Positions 9,256 to 17,634 are shown, counted from the first letter of the stretch. The stretch is 64,000 nt of DNA from Fibrella forsythiae (GCF_017353175.1 NZ_JAFMYW010000007.1:124001-188000), one strand, 5' to 3'. The notes: generated by a model from the sequence alone, not told the origin. Made by a program: numbers and translations.

Positions 9256-9260
9256 TCGCA

Positions 9261-9938
9261 ATGTTTAACCTTGATCAATTTCGTAAAACAGGGACAAGCA
9301 GCATTGCCGGATTGCTTGATCTGCCACCCAGTCGCGTTTCTGAAAACAACATTCCTGACGCGCCCGAACCCCTTCGGAATCCGTTTCGAGATGACGATGA
9401 GCCTGCTTCTTATGAGTCAGAACCAGCTTCTCAACCACAATCCAAGCGTCGGCCGGCTTATACAGATCCGGATGAATACATTCCGCTAACGGAAGATGAA
9501 ATCCAGGCGAAAGCCGATGCTAAAGTTGAAATGATAGCGGCCGCTATGGGGATTATCTCGACGATAATCAACGCGTATGCAGCTAAGCAGCAACTGAAAA
9601 AAGGCGACAAGGAATTGATTCGAAAATGGGAGAAAGAACGAGCACGTACGGGAAGTGAACCGGTATATGCGCCTAACCATCCCTACTATGAAGCACGTCA
9701 GCGGTACGAAGAATTCGAGAATGAACTGGCCGAGATCGAAAGCCGTGCGGAATTAAGTGATGCTCAGCGCAGCTTACTGCACCGGGCCGTGTTGGCTGAT
9801 ATCCGGGCGAAAGATGCCCAGCGCCGTTTGCGCAATTTCGGTATCTATGAAACGGCGGGAGAGATCATGGTCGCTAAACTAACTGAATCCATTATGGCCA
9901 TGCTAATTGCGGCCGCAGCAAAATCCTTTACCCGATGA
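9261..9938 (+). CDS. Hypothetical protein with amphipathic/membrane-like helices
   Basis: 225 residues from ATG 9261. The N-terminal 75 residues are acidic, Pro-rich and probably disordered. A hydrophobic helix 'VEMIAAAMGIISTIINAYAA' is followed by a charged, helical region, and the C-terminus is again hydrophobic ('LTESIMAMLIAAAAKSF'). The stop overlaps the ATPase start (ATGA), so the two are probably translated together and may act together. No family is recognised. Confidence 0.55.
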   Translation: MFNLDQFRKTGTSSIAGLLDLPPSRVSENNIPDAPEPLRNPFRDDDEPASYESEPASQPQSKRRPAYTDPDEYIPLTEDEIQAKADAKVEMIAAAMGIISTIINAYAAKQQLKKGDKELIRKWEKERARTGSEPVYAPNHPYYEARQRYEEFENELAEIESRAELSDAQRSLLHRAVLADIRAKDAQRRLRNFGIYETAGEIMVAKLTESIMAMLIAAAAKSFTR

Positions 9939-10540
9939 GCCAAACCCGTGACGCGTCTGTTTTCCTGCACATAGGCGCTAAAAAAACAGGCAAGACAACT
10001 GACACGCTAAATATGTGTCGGGATTTGTGGGAACACCAGCAAAAGCCCTGCCTGGTCTATAACATTGGGAACCAGAGCCATTATGACGATTTTCAAGAGA
10101 TCGATCTATCGGACATACCCAAATTCAATGCGTTGGCCGCCCGCTCAAAATTGCCTTGGTTCCAAATCAAAACGATTGAGTCAGACGCTCTTTTTCGGAG
10201 TATCGTAACCTACGTACGCAATGCGGTGATTGTCTTAGAAGATTCAACCAGTTATGCGGTGGGCAATCTGTCAAAACCATTCCGTGAGATGATCCTGGCG
10301 AACCGGAATTCAGGCAACGATTTGATCATTAATCTGCACTCGCTGAAAGACCCGGCACCCTTCCTTTTCCGCTCAAGCGAATACATCATTCTGCGTCAAA
10401 CCAGCGACGATCCCAATAAACTACCGGATAAGGTGCTTGCCCCCGAAAAAGTGATACTGGCCATGCTGGACATTCGTGAAACAAACGAATTTAACGGCAA
10501 CCGCTATGCCGCAAAACTGATCAGCCTGCAAGACTTATGA
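9935..10540 (+). CDS. FtsK/HerA-superfamily DNA-packaging-type ATPase
   Basis: 201 residues with no membrane segment. Walker A is 'GAKKTGKTT' (residues 14-22) and Walker B 'AVIVLED' (97-103). A third conserved segment, 'ILANRNSGNDLIINLHSL', corresponds to the sensor/arginine region of this superfamily. The compact size matches packaging ATPases of tailless membrane-containing viruses (PRD1 P9, STIV B204). Inovirus Zot proteins share the fold but are usually longer and carry a membrane helix, which is absent here. TraG/VirD4 and FtsK motors are far larger. It likely pumps genome DNA into a particle; this is inference from fold and context. Confidence 0.65.
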   Translation: MSQTRDASVFLHIGAKKTGKTTDTLNMCRDLWEHQQKPCLVYNIGNQSHYDDFQEIDLSDIPKFNALAARSKLPWFQIKTIESDALFRSIVTYVRNAVIVLEDSTSYAVGNLSKPFREMILANRNSGNDLIINLHSLKDPAPFLFRSSEYIILRQTSDDPNKLPDKVLAPEKVILAMLDIRETNEFNGNRYAAKLISLQDL

Positions 10541-10541
10541 T

Positions 10542-10757
10542 ATGGATAATAAGTACGCAAGTTGTACGCTCACCGACCTGGCTCAACTTGCTGGGGTGGA
10601 CTTGCGTACCCTGCAAGACCATATCGAAAAGCATCACCTGTTGGTCATGATTGAATTAGGGTGGCGTCCCTGGAATCGAAAATTAATGCCGCCAGTAGTC
10701 AAGTATTTACGCAACGAATTAATCGATAAAACCAATTTCACCGATGACCCGAATTGA
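10542..10757 (+). CDS. Small HTH-like protein
   Basis: 71 residues starting one base after the ATPase stop. 'TLTDLAQLAGVDLRTLQDHI' reads as a helix-turn-helix of the MerR/excisionase type. It is likely a small DNA-binding regulator or packaging accessory. The last codons overlap the next gene by 14 bases. Confidence 0.5.
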   Translation: MDNKYASCTLTDLAQLAGVDLRTLQDHIEKHHLLVMIELGWRPWNRKLMPPVVKYLRNELIDKTNFTDDPN

Positions 10758-11130
10758 ACTTGTTACAAAATACCCAGAACTGATTGCCTATTTAATGGGC
10801 ATTGGTCGCGTCGAACTGTTTCCAGCCAATGGTGAACAATTCAGCACAGACTTTACGCTCAGAGACAGCGAACACTCGAATTACTCTGAGGTAATCAATG
10901 AACCCGTGGATAGTTTGGTATTTGTGTCAGACCGTATCTCAGCGGAAGAGTTAAAACACATTACCGATCATGGATTTCAGTTTAGAGGCGTTCAGGCCGA
11001 AACGATCGGGTATACATTAGCCATGTTTGGGCTACCTACAGAAAGCGACACCATGGCCTCTGGTCTCACAGATTCGACATACGAGAAACCCGAAGAGGAA
11101 GACAAAGGACACTTTCTTGGCAGCAGTTAG
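10744..11130 (+). CDS. Hypothetical protein, end of the ATPase operon
   Basis: 128 residues, acidic, with no recognisable motif. It begins inside the preceding gene (14-base overlap) and is followed by a clear terminator, so it closes the left module. Confidence 0.5.
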   Translation: MTRIELVTKYPELIAYLMGIGRVELFPANGEQFSTDFTLRDSEHSNYSEVINEPVDSLVFVSDRISAEELKHITDHGFQFRGVQAETIGYTLAMFGLPTESDTMASGLTDSTYEKPEEEDKGHFLGSS

Positions 11131-11157
11131 ATGACGAATAAAAGGTTAGGGTTCACA

Positions 11158-11186
11158 TAAAAGGCCGGGAATTTCCCGGCCTTTTT
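11158..11186. terminator. Hairpin terminator between convergent genes
   Basis: AAAAGGCCGGGAA pairs with TTCCCGGCCTTTT around a three-base loop, followed by TTGTTT. It works in either direction and separates the gene ending at 11130 from the convergent gene at 11189. Confidence 0.85.
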
Positions 11187-11188
11187 GT

Positions 11189-11500
11189 TTAGGTTGGAAT
11201 CGATGAAGCCAATTGACTCGTTGCAATTACTTCAACAACTGGCACCCATTTTATAACGTACTTGTCACCAGCACAATTTGAGCACGTAACCTGCTCAGGT
11301 GGTAGCCTAGTGTCGTTGAAATTGGAATAGCCTGCTTCATGCAACCAACTAGCTACTACGACCTGTAAATCCCATTCGTCTACCTGGTACTTATCTCTGT
11401 ATTGCTGCTCTCGCTGGCGAAGTGCTTTCCACCAGTCCGATTCGACGGTTCCTGTCCCTGCACAAACAGGGCACTTTTCACGTACTTGTATTTCTGCCAT
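11189..11500 (-). CDS. Zinc-ribbon-type hypothetical protein
   Basis: 103 residues with two Cys pairs, 'CPVCAGTGTV' near the N-terminus and 'CSNCAGDKYV' in the second half. This is the CxxCxG pattern of DnaJ-type zinc fingers. It probably binds zinc; the partner is unknown. It is a single gene facing the terminator at 11158. Confidence 0.5.
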   Translation of the reverse strand: MAEIQVREKCPVCAGTGTVESDWWKALRQREQQYRDKYQVDEWDLQVVVASWLHEAGYSNFNDTRLPPEQVTCSNCAGDKYVIKWVPVVEVIATSQLASSIPT

Positions 11501-11760
11501 GCACGATACCGATCTAAATGGCGTCGGTTTTCCATTGAGTTAGGTTTGTTGTTTATTTTACAGATGTGCAAAGCAATACACTCGCATAAGCAATAGGCTA
11601 AAGGCGTATACAGAGCACATTATAATAACATGAAAATGCCCTAAATGAACGAATGTATATACACTAAATTCTACAAATAAATAGACAAATTATTCAACGT
11701 TAAAAATTAAAAGGGCGACAGGAGCTTGTAAACGCCACTTTTTTCTACTAACTATGCGCC

Positions 11761-11916
11761 GCGCAATTACCAAGTACCATGTTTCTGACTCTCAAAATTC
11801 CATCACCGCCTCTCCCGGCGAATTACATTCGGCTGCCCCTGGGCAGAAGTCTTGGTAATTGCGCAACGCCGGGGGATGCGGTGAATACTTTTTTAATACC
11901 ATGCGCAATTACCAAG
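11761..11916. repeat. Three copies of a 14-base element (two direct, one inverted)
   Basis: GCGCAATTACCAAG occurs at 11761-11774 and 11903-11916, and its exact reverse complement at 11851-11864. The first and third copies each directly follow ATG or ATGCGC and so sit at the start of short frames (34 codons from 11754; 58 codons from 11901). The upstream 11580-11740 is AT-rich. An iteron-like replication origin, a regulator array or a recombination site are all possible. Confidence 0.6.
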
Positions 11917-12077
11917 CACCCCAAACGGCCCCTGCTGGCCTCGTACGGCTTCACTCAGAAGCCAGGAATCTCCGCCTGATCGCTCGCCAGTTAGGCGATA
12001 ATGTAGCAGCTGCTAAAGCCAACGAACTAATGCGGCATTATACCAGCTGTATTCGTTATAGCTATCACAACAGCTAA
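11901..12077 (+). CDS. Small hypothetical protein
   Basis: 58 residues from ATG 11901, whose first codons lie in the 14-base repeat. The middle is Arg/Ala/Leu-rich and probably helical ('ARNLRLIARQLGDNVAAAKA'). The function is unknown. It is followed closely by another short gene. Confidence 0.35.
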   Translation: MRNYQAPQTAPAGLVRLHSEARNLRLIARQLGDNVAAAKANELMRHYTSCIRYSYHNS

Positions 12078-12095
12078 GTAAAGAGCAGACTCGAA

Positions 12096-12284
12096 ATGGT
12101 AAAAATCAATGTGGGTATAGATGATGAGATACATCACCATATCAGGCAACTCCAACTCGATCTGGAAATTAACGGCGAGAGGAAGGCCCTAAAGGACTTA
12201 TACGCTGAAATAATCAAGGAAGGGACTACTCAGCTTAGGTATAAATTGATAAGTCCGCCTAGTTCACGAACTAACAGTAAATAA
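12096..12284 (+). CDS. Small protein, possibly ribbon-helix-helix
   Basis: 62 residues. 'VKINVGIDDEIHHHIRQLQL' followed by a predicted helix resembles the strand-helix-helix order of small DNA-binding RHH proteins. A good terminator overlaps its end. It could autoregulate the repeat region upstream; this is inference. Confidence 0.4.
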   Translation: MVKINVGIDDEIHHHIRQLQLDLEINGERKALKDLYAEIIKEGTTQLRYKLISPPSSRTNSK

Positions 12285-12318
12285 AAGAAGCCCGCTACTG
12301 TAGCGGGCTTCTTTTATT
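12280..12318 (+). terminator. Rho-independent terminator
   Basis: AATAAAAGAAGCCCGCTA pairs perfectly with TAGCGGGCTTCTTTTATT around a CTG loop, just after the 12096-12284 gene. The 225 bases beyond it up to 12543 are AT-rich, and I see no gene or clear element there. Confidence 0.85.
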
Positions 12319-12543
12319 TGAAAGGCACATGAGAAATTACTAATTCTACTTTTTCCTTAATCACTCAACTGCTTTTAACATGATAATTAAAAGTGGCAGC
12401 CCATTCATCGGCCGTTTCACTTCAGACTCTAACGAATTTTATCTAAAGCAGACACTAAACCAACAAGTTCAATGTACACCCTAAAAGATTTAGCTGTCTT
12501 CTCATTCTCTGTCTTCTTCACAAATTTAACATAAACCTATCAA

Positions 12544-15240
12544 TTAATTATTTGATGGGTAAGTATTATCTAACAGCCCATTGTTAATTGAAGCAGAACT
12601 TAAACTTCGGCCCAATACTCCTAACATGAAAACTTCCAGAGTAATGTCATTATAATGGTCAATATTAGAAACCAAATCAGCAAAAGAGGCATGGTCGCAA
12701 TTAATAAAATTAACTTCTCCATTATTTAAAAATAATCTATAGTCAGCGCCAAAATGAGCTAAACTAATCTTTATCGAATACTTCTTTTCTAATTTATCTA
12801 TACAGCCGCTTACCTTTGCTGGAATTGAAGACCTATCAATTAAAACTTTGTTAACCTCATCATAAAGTATGTCATTAAGGTGAACAAGACTTATTCCATG
12901 TACACTAGCTATAATGTTTACTACTTGTGTCATATTAAAGCCTAACGATCCTTCCCGAAAAAGAGCACTAAGATTTACAGACGAAAATACAAGGTTCCCA
13001 TTACTCTTTAAGAAGCTAGCGATTAAAAGTGCCAAGTCACTAACATTTTCTGTTTGATAATAATAAACCTTAGAAATATTCACGCTATTTAAAATTATCA
13101 AAATTTCATTTAAAGGTTTTCGCAAACTCTTAAATTCAAGAAAAGTATACTGACTACACAATTGTATTAATTCATTTTTAGAATAGAAATCGTTATACGT
13201 CTCCGTTACTTGCTGGATAATATCCTCATATGAAACTAAGTAATACTGCAAATATCTTACTACGATAATTTTCATTTCTGAGTTGTATGACTCTAATACT
13301 GATCTAAAAAGATATCTTAGTGATGCCGAGATGAATCTTTTAAACTCAAGAGATTTCTCTGAATGCATTATATTAGTCCTTGATAAATCAAAGTCTATAC
13401 TTCTTGGTTCAAAAACAACTTCACCTCCAATAACAAATGGAAATTTATATGGAATAATTTGTGATGGACTTTCATTAATTAAGAAACCACTATTCGTTGC
13501 AATGATGTATCGCCCAGTATTTCCAATTGTTAATTTACACTCATATTTAGATGTTTTTCTTTCGTACACAGCAAACCCTCCTTCTAGATTCCAAGAGGCT
13601 TGAATTGGTTGTAATGACCCATCAAAGTGGCATGTAAGATTATCGACATGTCTACAATAAGTTTTTATGTAACTTAGTAAGCTATAAGCTTGAAAGGGGC
13701 TTTTCAAATATACTTTTATAGACGTACCAGTAGACTGGCTTTCTGAGAAATTCATACTTGATTGAGCATTATAGTCAAATCCTTTAAATACATCCTCTAT
13801 CTCAAAATTTATTAGTCCATCTTCTTGACTCTTTGTGCTTACATTAATTTTCCTAGAAACGATAAATGTGCTTATAAAGCCGATTCCAAATTGAGAGATA
13901 AGATTAACTGAGTTTAACGACTCTGTAAACTCTTGGCTTATACTTTTACCCACAATTGAGAAATGTTCTCGTAGTACTTTTTTAGACATCCCATCTCCTT
14001 CATCAATAATTTCAAAGGAATTTTCTAGTGTGTTAATATAGACGATAATTTTTGGCGCTAGATAAGGATATTGTTCATTTTGCCTATTACAAGCATCGAC
14101 AGAATTTTGAATTAATTCCCTTACAAAAATATGAGAGTCTGGATATAAAGATTTACCTATAAGCAGTTTTACAACTTTGTTCACATCGGCTCTATACCCA
14201 CTCGGGAGGTCAATTATTTCAGTTTTTATATCTTCATTAAGATTTACATATTTTTGTTTGTCCAACATTCCAATAACTTTACCATCCGTTAAAGAGTCGG
14301 CATCTTTATCAAATTGTATTCTAGAAGTTATAAATTTACGAGCGTATAAAATGTACCTTTGAGTCTGTATATTAATATCAACAATTAAATAACCCGGTTG
14401 ATATCTTGAATTAAGCTCATCAGGATCGTTGAAGGTGGACCTAGTTTTTATATAAACTACACCTCCATTTGCTGAATTTATAGATTCAAATCTATTTGAA
14501 TGACTATGCCCAAAGAAAGCTATGTTAAAATGAAAAGCTTGAAGTAGATTTTCAAAATCTTCTTTTTCAAGTGAATTTATTTCTTCTAAAGGATGATGAA
14601 ATAGTACAATATTAAGATCTGTTTTTTTTGTATCGAAATAAGATTTTGCATTTTTCAACTGATTCGTACCAACAAAGTGTTGTTCCTTACTAAGTGAAGA
14701 GGAACAACGCCAAGAATCATTAATTAATAAAAAGCCGACCTTAGCCCCGTCAATCTCTTTCACTGCTATTGATTCATTGAAAGAAAAGCTATAGTCAGGC
14801 GTATCCTTATGAAATTCTCTTTCAAATATTTTAAATCTTTCAATTCTCTTGTTAGAAGGTTGTATAATGTCTCTCTGCCTATCTAACTGACTATTTGCCT
14901 TGTCCTTTGTCAGAGTACCAGATAAAAAATATTCGTTATCTTCCAGTACCTGATGCCTTTCAATATCGTGATTTCCTGGAATAAACAATACTTGACTGGT
15001 TTGTATGCTGAGTGCATCACAAATAGGAATAATAAATGTGTCACTAAAGGTTTTATAAGGATTATCCCCCAGTGATTCCCCTCCTTTATCAACTAAATCT
15101 CCAGTAATCAAGATTACATCAATTTTTTCCTCTAAATGAAAAATTTTCAAATCGGTAATTAATGCGTCTAGATAATAAACATTTAGGTTCTGTTGATTAT
15201 GTTTAGACAAGTGTATATCTGAAAGATGAATTAGTCTCAT
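12544..15240 (-). CDS. Metallophosphoesterase-HSP90/GHKL ATPase fusion, probable defence protein
   Basis: 898 residues. Residues 1-300 are a calcineurin-like metallophosphoesterase: 'HLSDIHLSKH', 'ITGDLVDKGG', 'FIPGNHD', 'FFGHSHSNR' provide the metal ligands in order. Residues about 360-560 are an HSP90/GHKL ATP-binding domain: 'RELIQNSVDAC' (N box), 'DEGDGMSKK' (G1) and 'SQFGIGFISTF' (lid/G2). The last 300 residues are unrecognised. It is much more AT-rich than its neighbours, which points to recent transfer. A phosphoesterase joined to an HSP90-like sensor ATPase resembles conflict-system architecture: ATP-driven recognition could license nuclease or nucleotide cleavage. The function is inferred. 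It stands alone in the cargo block. Confidence 0.75.
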   Translation of the reverse strand: MRLIHLSDIHLSKHNQQNLNVYYLDALITDLKIFHLEEKIDVILITGDLVDKGGESLGDNPYKTFSDTFIIPICDALSIQTSQVLFIPGNHDIERHQVLEDNEYFLSGTLTKDKANSQLDRQRDIIQPSNKRIERFKIFEREFHKDTPDYSFSFNESIAVKEIDGAKVGFLLINDSWRCSSSLSKEQHFVGTNQLKNAKSYFDTKKTDLNIVLFHHPLEEINSLEKEDFENLLQAFHFNIAFFGHSHSNRFESINSANGGVVYIKTRSTFNDPDELNSRYQPGYLIVDINIQTQRYILYARKFITSRIQFDKDADSLTDGKVIGMLDKQKYVNLNEDIKTEIIDLPSGYRADVNKVVKLLIGKSLYPDSHIFVRELIQNSVDACNRQNEQYPYLAPKIIVYINTLENSFEIIDEGDGMSKKVLREHFSIVGKSISQEFTESLNSVNLISQFGIGFISTFIVSRKINVSTKSQEDGLINFEIEDVFKGFDYNAQSSMNFSESQSTGTSIKVYLKSPFQAYSLLSYIKTYCRHVDNLTCHFDGSLQPIQASWNLEGGFAVYERKTSKYECKLTIGNTGRYIIATNSGFLINESPSQIIPYKFPFVIGGEVVFEPRSIDFDLSRTNIMHSEKSLEFKRFISASLRYLFRSVLESYNSEMKIIVVRYLQYYLVSYEDIIQQVTETYNDFYSKNELIQLCSQYTFLEFKSLRKPLNEILIILNSVNISKVYYYQTENVSDLALLIASFLKSNGNLVFSSVNLSALFREGSLGFNMTQVVNIIASVHGISLVHLNDILYDEVNKVLIDRSSIPAKVSGCIDKLEKKYSIKISLAHFGADYRLFLNNGEVNFINCDHASFADLVSNIDHYNDITLEVFMLGVLGRSLSSASINNGLLDNTYPSNN

Positions 15241-15562
15241 GGGATTACAACGCTCTTAATGTTTCACCTACTTATTCTATAGTAAGATCAGAAGTCTTAG
15301 TATTTAGGACCCTACAGTACAAGATTCATAAACGAATAGAGCATTTACAAACATCTATAACTTTTTTAACCGAAAATTTTATTATAAACATTTTTAACAA
15401 GTTAATAATATGCAATCAATTGTATACAAATCTTGAATCATAGAAGCGGCCATCACTTTAAGATATAAATTCTATTCAAAGCGTCCCTTAAGTAGAACGA
15501 TTGACTTGCCCCAAGCCTGGTTAAATAAATGGTCAATTCATCCGTCAACCATTCTAAAAAAC
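15241..15562. other. AT-rich intergenic region between divergent genes
   Basis: About 320 bases between the divergently read phosphoesterase fusion and the serine recombinase. It must hold both promoters. It is AT-rich with short runs of A and T but no convincing ORF, and I could not assign promoter boxes. Confidence 0.5.
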
Positions 15563-15617
15563 CATTCTAGTTAATGTTTCTAGTATATTCGACAGACCAT
15601 CCGAGTAAACTAGAATG
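15563..15617. promoter_or_regulatory. Inverted repeat at the start of the serine recombinase gene
   Basis: CATTCTAGTT (15563-15572) and its exact complement AACTAGAATG (15608-15617) are separated by 35 bases, with further partial copies ATTCTA (15551) and TTCTAGTA (15578). The right arm contains the recombinase ATG. This layout suits a crossover/res site or an autoregulatory operator. Confidence 0.55.
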
Positions 15618-16211
15618 AACATTGGTTACGCACGTGTTTCGACACTCGATCAGAACCTCGACCTTCAACTGGACGCATTGGCCCAAGCTGGCTGCGAACG
15701 CATCTTCAAAGAAAAGTTATCAGGTGCTAAAGATGATCGCCCCGAGCTAACGAATGCGTTGGCTCAACTTCGACCAGGTGACACGCTGATTGTCTACAAG
15801 CTAGATCGGCTAAGTCGCTCGACTATCGGCTTGCTTACCATCATCGATGAACTGCGGAAGAAAGATATCGGATTTATAAGCCTCGATCAGCGCATTGATA
15901 CCACCACATCGATTGGTAGGATGCAGCTGGGTATGATTGCCGTGTTTGCCGAGTTTGAACGAGAAATGATACGGGACCGCTCAGCGGCCGGTCGCAAAGC
16001 CGCCGCCGCCCGGGGACAAAAAGGAGGTAGGCCAGCGGGACTCTCAACAGAAGCCAAAGCAAAGGCAAAAACCGCTGCCATTCTTTATAAAAGTGGTAGC
16101 CTGTCCGTAAAACAGATTTGTGAGCAGCTGAACATCGCTACCCAAACCTTATATAATTACCTGGCTAATGAAGGTATTGCCGTTGGCAAGGCAATTGCAG
16201 CAACTGATTAA
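15615..16211 (+). CDS. Serine recombinase (resolvase/invertase, Hin/Pin type)
   Basis: 198 residues. The catalytic domain opens with 'IGYARVSTLDQN' (nucleophile Ser9) and has 'YKLDRLSRSTIGLL', 'GRMQLGMIAVFAEFEREMI' and the hinge 'GRKAAAARGQKGGRPAG'. A C-terminal helix-turn-helix follows ('SVKQICEQLNIATQTLYNYL'). It acts on short inverted sites to resolve or invert DNA. I see no invertible gene cassette next to it, so resolution of multimers or mobility of the cargo block is more likely. The start lies in the inverted repeat described separately. Confidence 0.9.
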   Translation: MNIGYARVSTLDQNLDLQLDALAQAGCERIFKEKLSGAKDDRPELTNALAQLRPGDTLIVYKLDRLSRSTIGLLTIIDELRKKDIGFISLDQRIDTTTSIGRMQLGMIAVFAEFEREMIRDRSAAGRKAAAARGQKGGRPAGLSTEAKAKAKTAAILYKSGSLSVKQICEQLNIATQTLYNYLANEGIAVGKAIAATD

Positions 16212-16299
16212 ACTAGTATCTGCGCGAATTGTCTATGAGCAGTACCGCGCATAATTCCCATATAAACCCATTCAACCAGCTTATTTGCGGGCATTTCGT

Positions 16300-16860
16300 A
16301 TGAAAAAAAACTTACTCTTATTGATGTTGGCCACTGGCTTGGCTAGCTGCATTAAACAAGAAATCGTCCCTACGCCAACTGCCTCGGTAAGCGTAGATGG
16401 TGGCGATTATGGCCAGTTTCAGTTTTCAGTATCAGGAACCAACATCGAAACTTACAATTGGGACTTTGGCGACGGCGCTAAAGCGACCACCGCAAACCCG
16501 GTGCATACATTCGCCAACAACGGTTTGCACCTGGTTACGCTTACCGCCTATGGCCGTGGTGGTAACACGGTGGTTACACGTTCATTAAACGTGCGAGACG
16601 TACGCGGTAATGCAACATTTTGGGTAAAGACAGGAAGCTCCCAAATTGAGGTGACAATCGATAACACCTATCAGGCAACCATTACCAGCGTGTACTCTGG
16701 AGCGCCTAGCTGTGGATCTACCGGTACAGCTAGTTTTCCATTCTTAACGGAAGGCACGCACAGCTTTACGGCCCGACAGAAAACAGCCAATCCGCTCAGT
16801 TGGAAAGGTGATGTACTGGTCACGGGCGGTAGTTGTCAAACCATGCAGCTCAGCTATTGA
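16300..16860 (+). CDS. Lipoprotein with PKD domain
   Basis: 186 residues from ATG 16300 ('MKKNLLLLMLATGLASC'), a clear lipoprotein signal with the lipobox Cys; the frame from 16285 adds five residues ahead of it. Residues about 25-100 form a PKD fold with the hallmark 'YNWDFGDG'. The remainder has two Cys ('PSCGSTG', 'GSCQTM') that may form a disulfide. It would be surface or periplasmic. Within a provirus such a lone lipoprotein could be a lysogenic conversion or superinfection-exclusion factor, which is only inference. A hairpin terminator follows. Confidence 0.7.
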   Translation: MKKNLLLLMLATGLASCIKQEIVPTPTASVSVDGGDYGQFQFSVSGTNIETYNWDFGDGAKATTANPVHTFANNGLHLVTLTAYGRGGNTVVTRSLNVRDVRGNATFWVKTGSSQIEVTIDNTYQATITSVYSGAPSCGSTGTASFPFLTEGTHSFTARQKTANPLSWKGDVLVTGGSCQTMQLSY

Positions 16861-16888
16861 ACGAATTACCAGTTTCTTTCAATGACTA

Positions 16889-16917
16889 ATGCCCGGCGCT
16901 CAGCTGGGCATTTTTTA
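16889..16917 (+). terminator. Terminator after the PKD lipoprotein
   Basis: AATGCCC and GGGCATT arms with a short GC/GC inner pairing are followed by a T-rich stretch. The simple stem-loop with T tract marks the end of the lipoprotein transcript. Confidence 0.65.
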
Positions 16918-17322
16918 TTTAGGGTTATCAACCCACCTGCAAACCTTGTCAACTACCTCCTAAAAGATTGGTAGGTGATTTTGCAAACTAGGCTAAAAAG
17001 CCTTTTAAAGTACTTGTTAGCCGTTTTAACCCACGCTAACCAGGTCAAATTCCCTTCACACCGGCGAGCCTTGACAACCCCATTTGAAAAGGTTGGCAAC
17101 CGGGTCTGCAAACAATTGAAAACATTGGCACGTGCTTGCTAAAACCCAATAAGCGGCAGTAAGGCGCAGTAAGCAACAATAGCAACTGCCTAAGCGGCAA
17201 TAACGCCCAACAAGGTCATAGGGCTACCGGGGAACCTATCACTTTAGCAGTCGAATAGGCTGGGAACCTTTCGTTCGGGTGCTAACGGGAAGTGTTTTTT
17301 ACTTCCCGTGGCAACCGGGCAA
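16918..17322. other. Repeat-rich non-coding region ahead of the virion-like block
   Basis: About 400 bases without a convincing ORF. It contains TGCAAAC three times (16938, 16982, 17107), TAAGCGGCAGTAA at 17150-17162 and TAAGCGGCAATAA at 17191-17203 with GCGCAGTAAGC between them, and GGCAACCGGG twice (17095, 17310). A perfect nine-base stem-loop, ACGGGAAGT/ACTTCCCGT, lies at 17285-17309 directly before the first gene. It is likely the control region or packaging/replication origin for the 20-kb block downstream. Confidence 0.5.
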
Positions 17323-17634
17323 ATGCCACCAGCCAGCTTAACAGAAAGCCTCCCCAGCCAAATGGAATTTCCCCAAACCAACCGACCAGACAACTGGCCA
17401 ATTTACCGCATCAACTGGCTCCAAGTCGGTATCATCCTCATTGCTGCCACTGTAGGCTGCTTATTGGCGCTGCTCGTGTTCCGCCTGACCTTGATGCGCC
17501 AGGTAAGCACCGTAAAAACGGTCGACAAACCTACTTCTCGCCGCCGCCCACGCCGGAAACCTGATCCTGAACCAGAGGACGATGACGACGACGAGGAGGA
17601 CGATGATGACGACTCGACCAGCAACGGAGAGTAA
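17323..17634 (+). CDS. Single-span membrane protein with basic then polyacidic tail
   Basis: About 103 residues from ATG 17323; GTG 17308 (inside a hairpin) or ATG 17362 are alternatives. One membrane helix ('IILIAATVGCLLALLVF') is followed by a very basic stretch ('SRRRPRRKPDPEP') and a run of almost only Asp and Glu to the end. It is the first gene of the long block. The acidic tail could mimic DNA or hold a basic partner such as the protein at 28355. The function is unknown. Confidence 0.5.
   Translation: MPPASLTESLPSQMEFPQTNRPDNWPIYRINWLQVGIILIAATVGCLLALLVFRLTLMRQVSTVKTVDKPTSRRRPRRKPDPEPEDDDDDEEDDDDDSTSNGE

Noticed and set aside
9935-10540. Inovirus Zot protein (filamentous phage)
   Set aside because: The fold family is shared, but the protein has no membrane helix and is shorter than usual; the element has no inovirus-type replication protein and is several times larger than such phages.
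11402-11596. 64-codon plus-strand frame opposite the zinc-ribbon gene
   Set aside because: No start context and no motif, while the minus-strand frame has two CxxC pairs.
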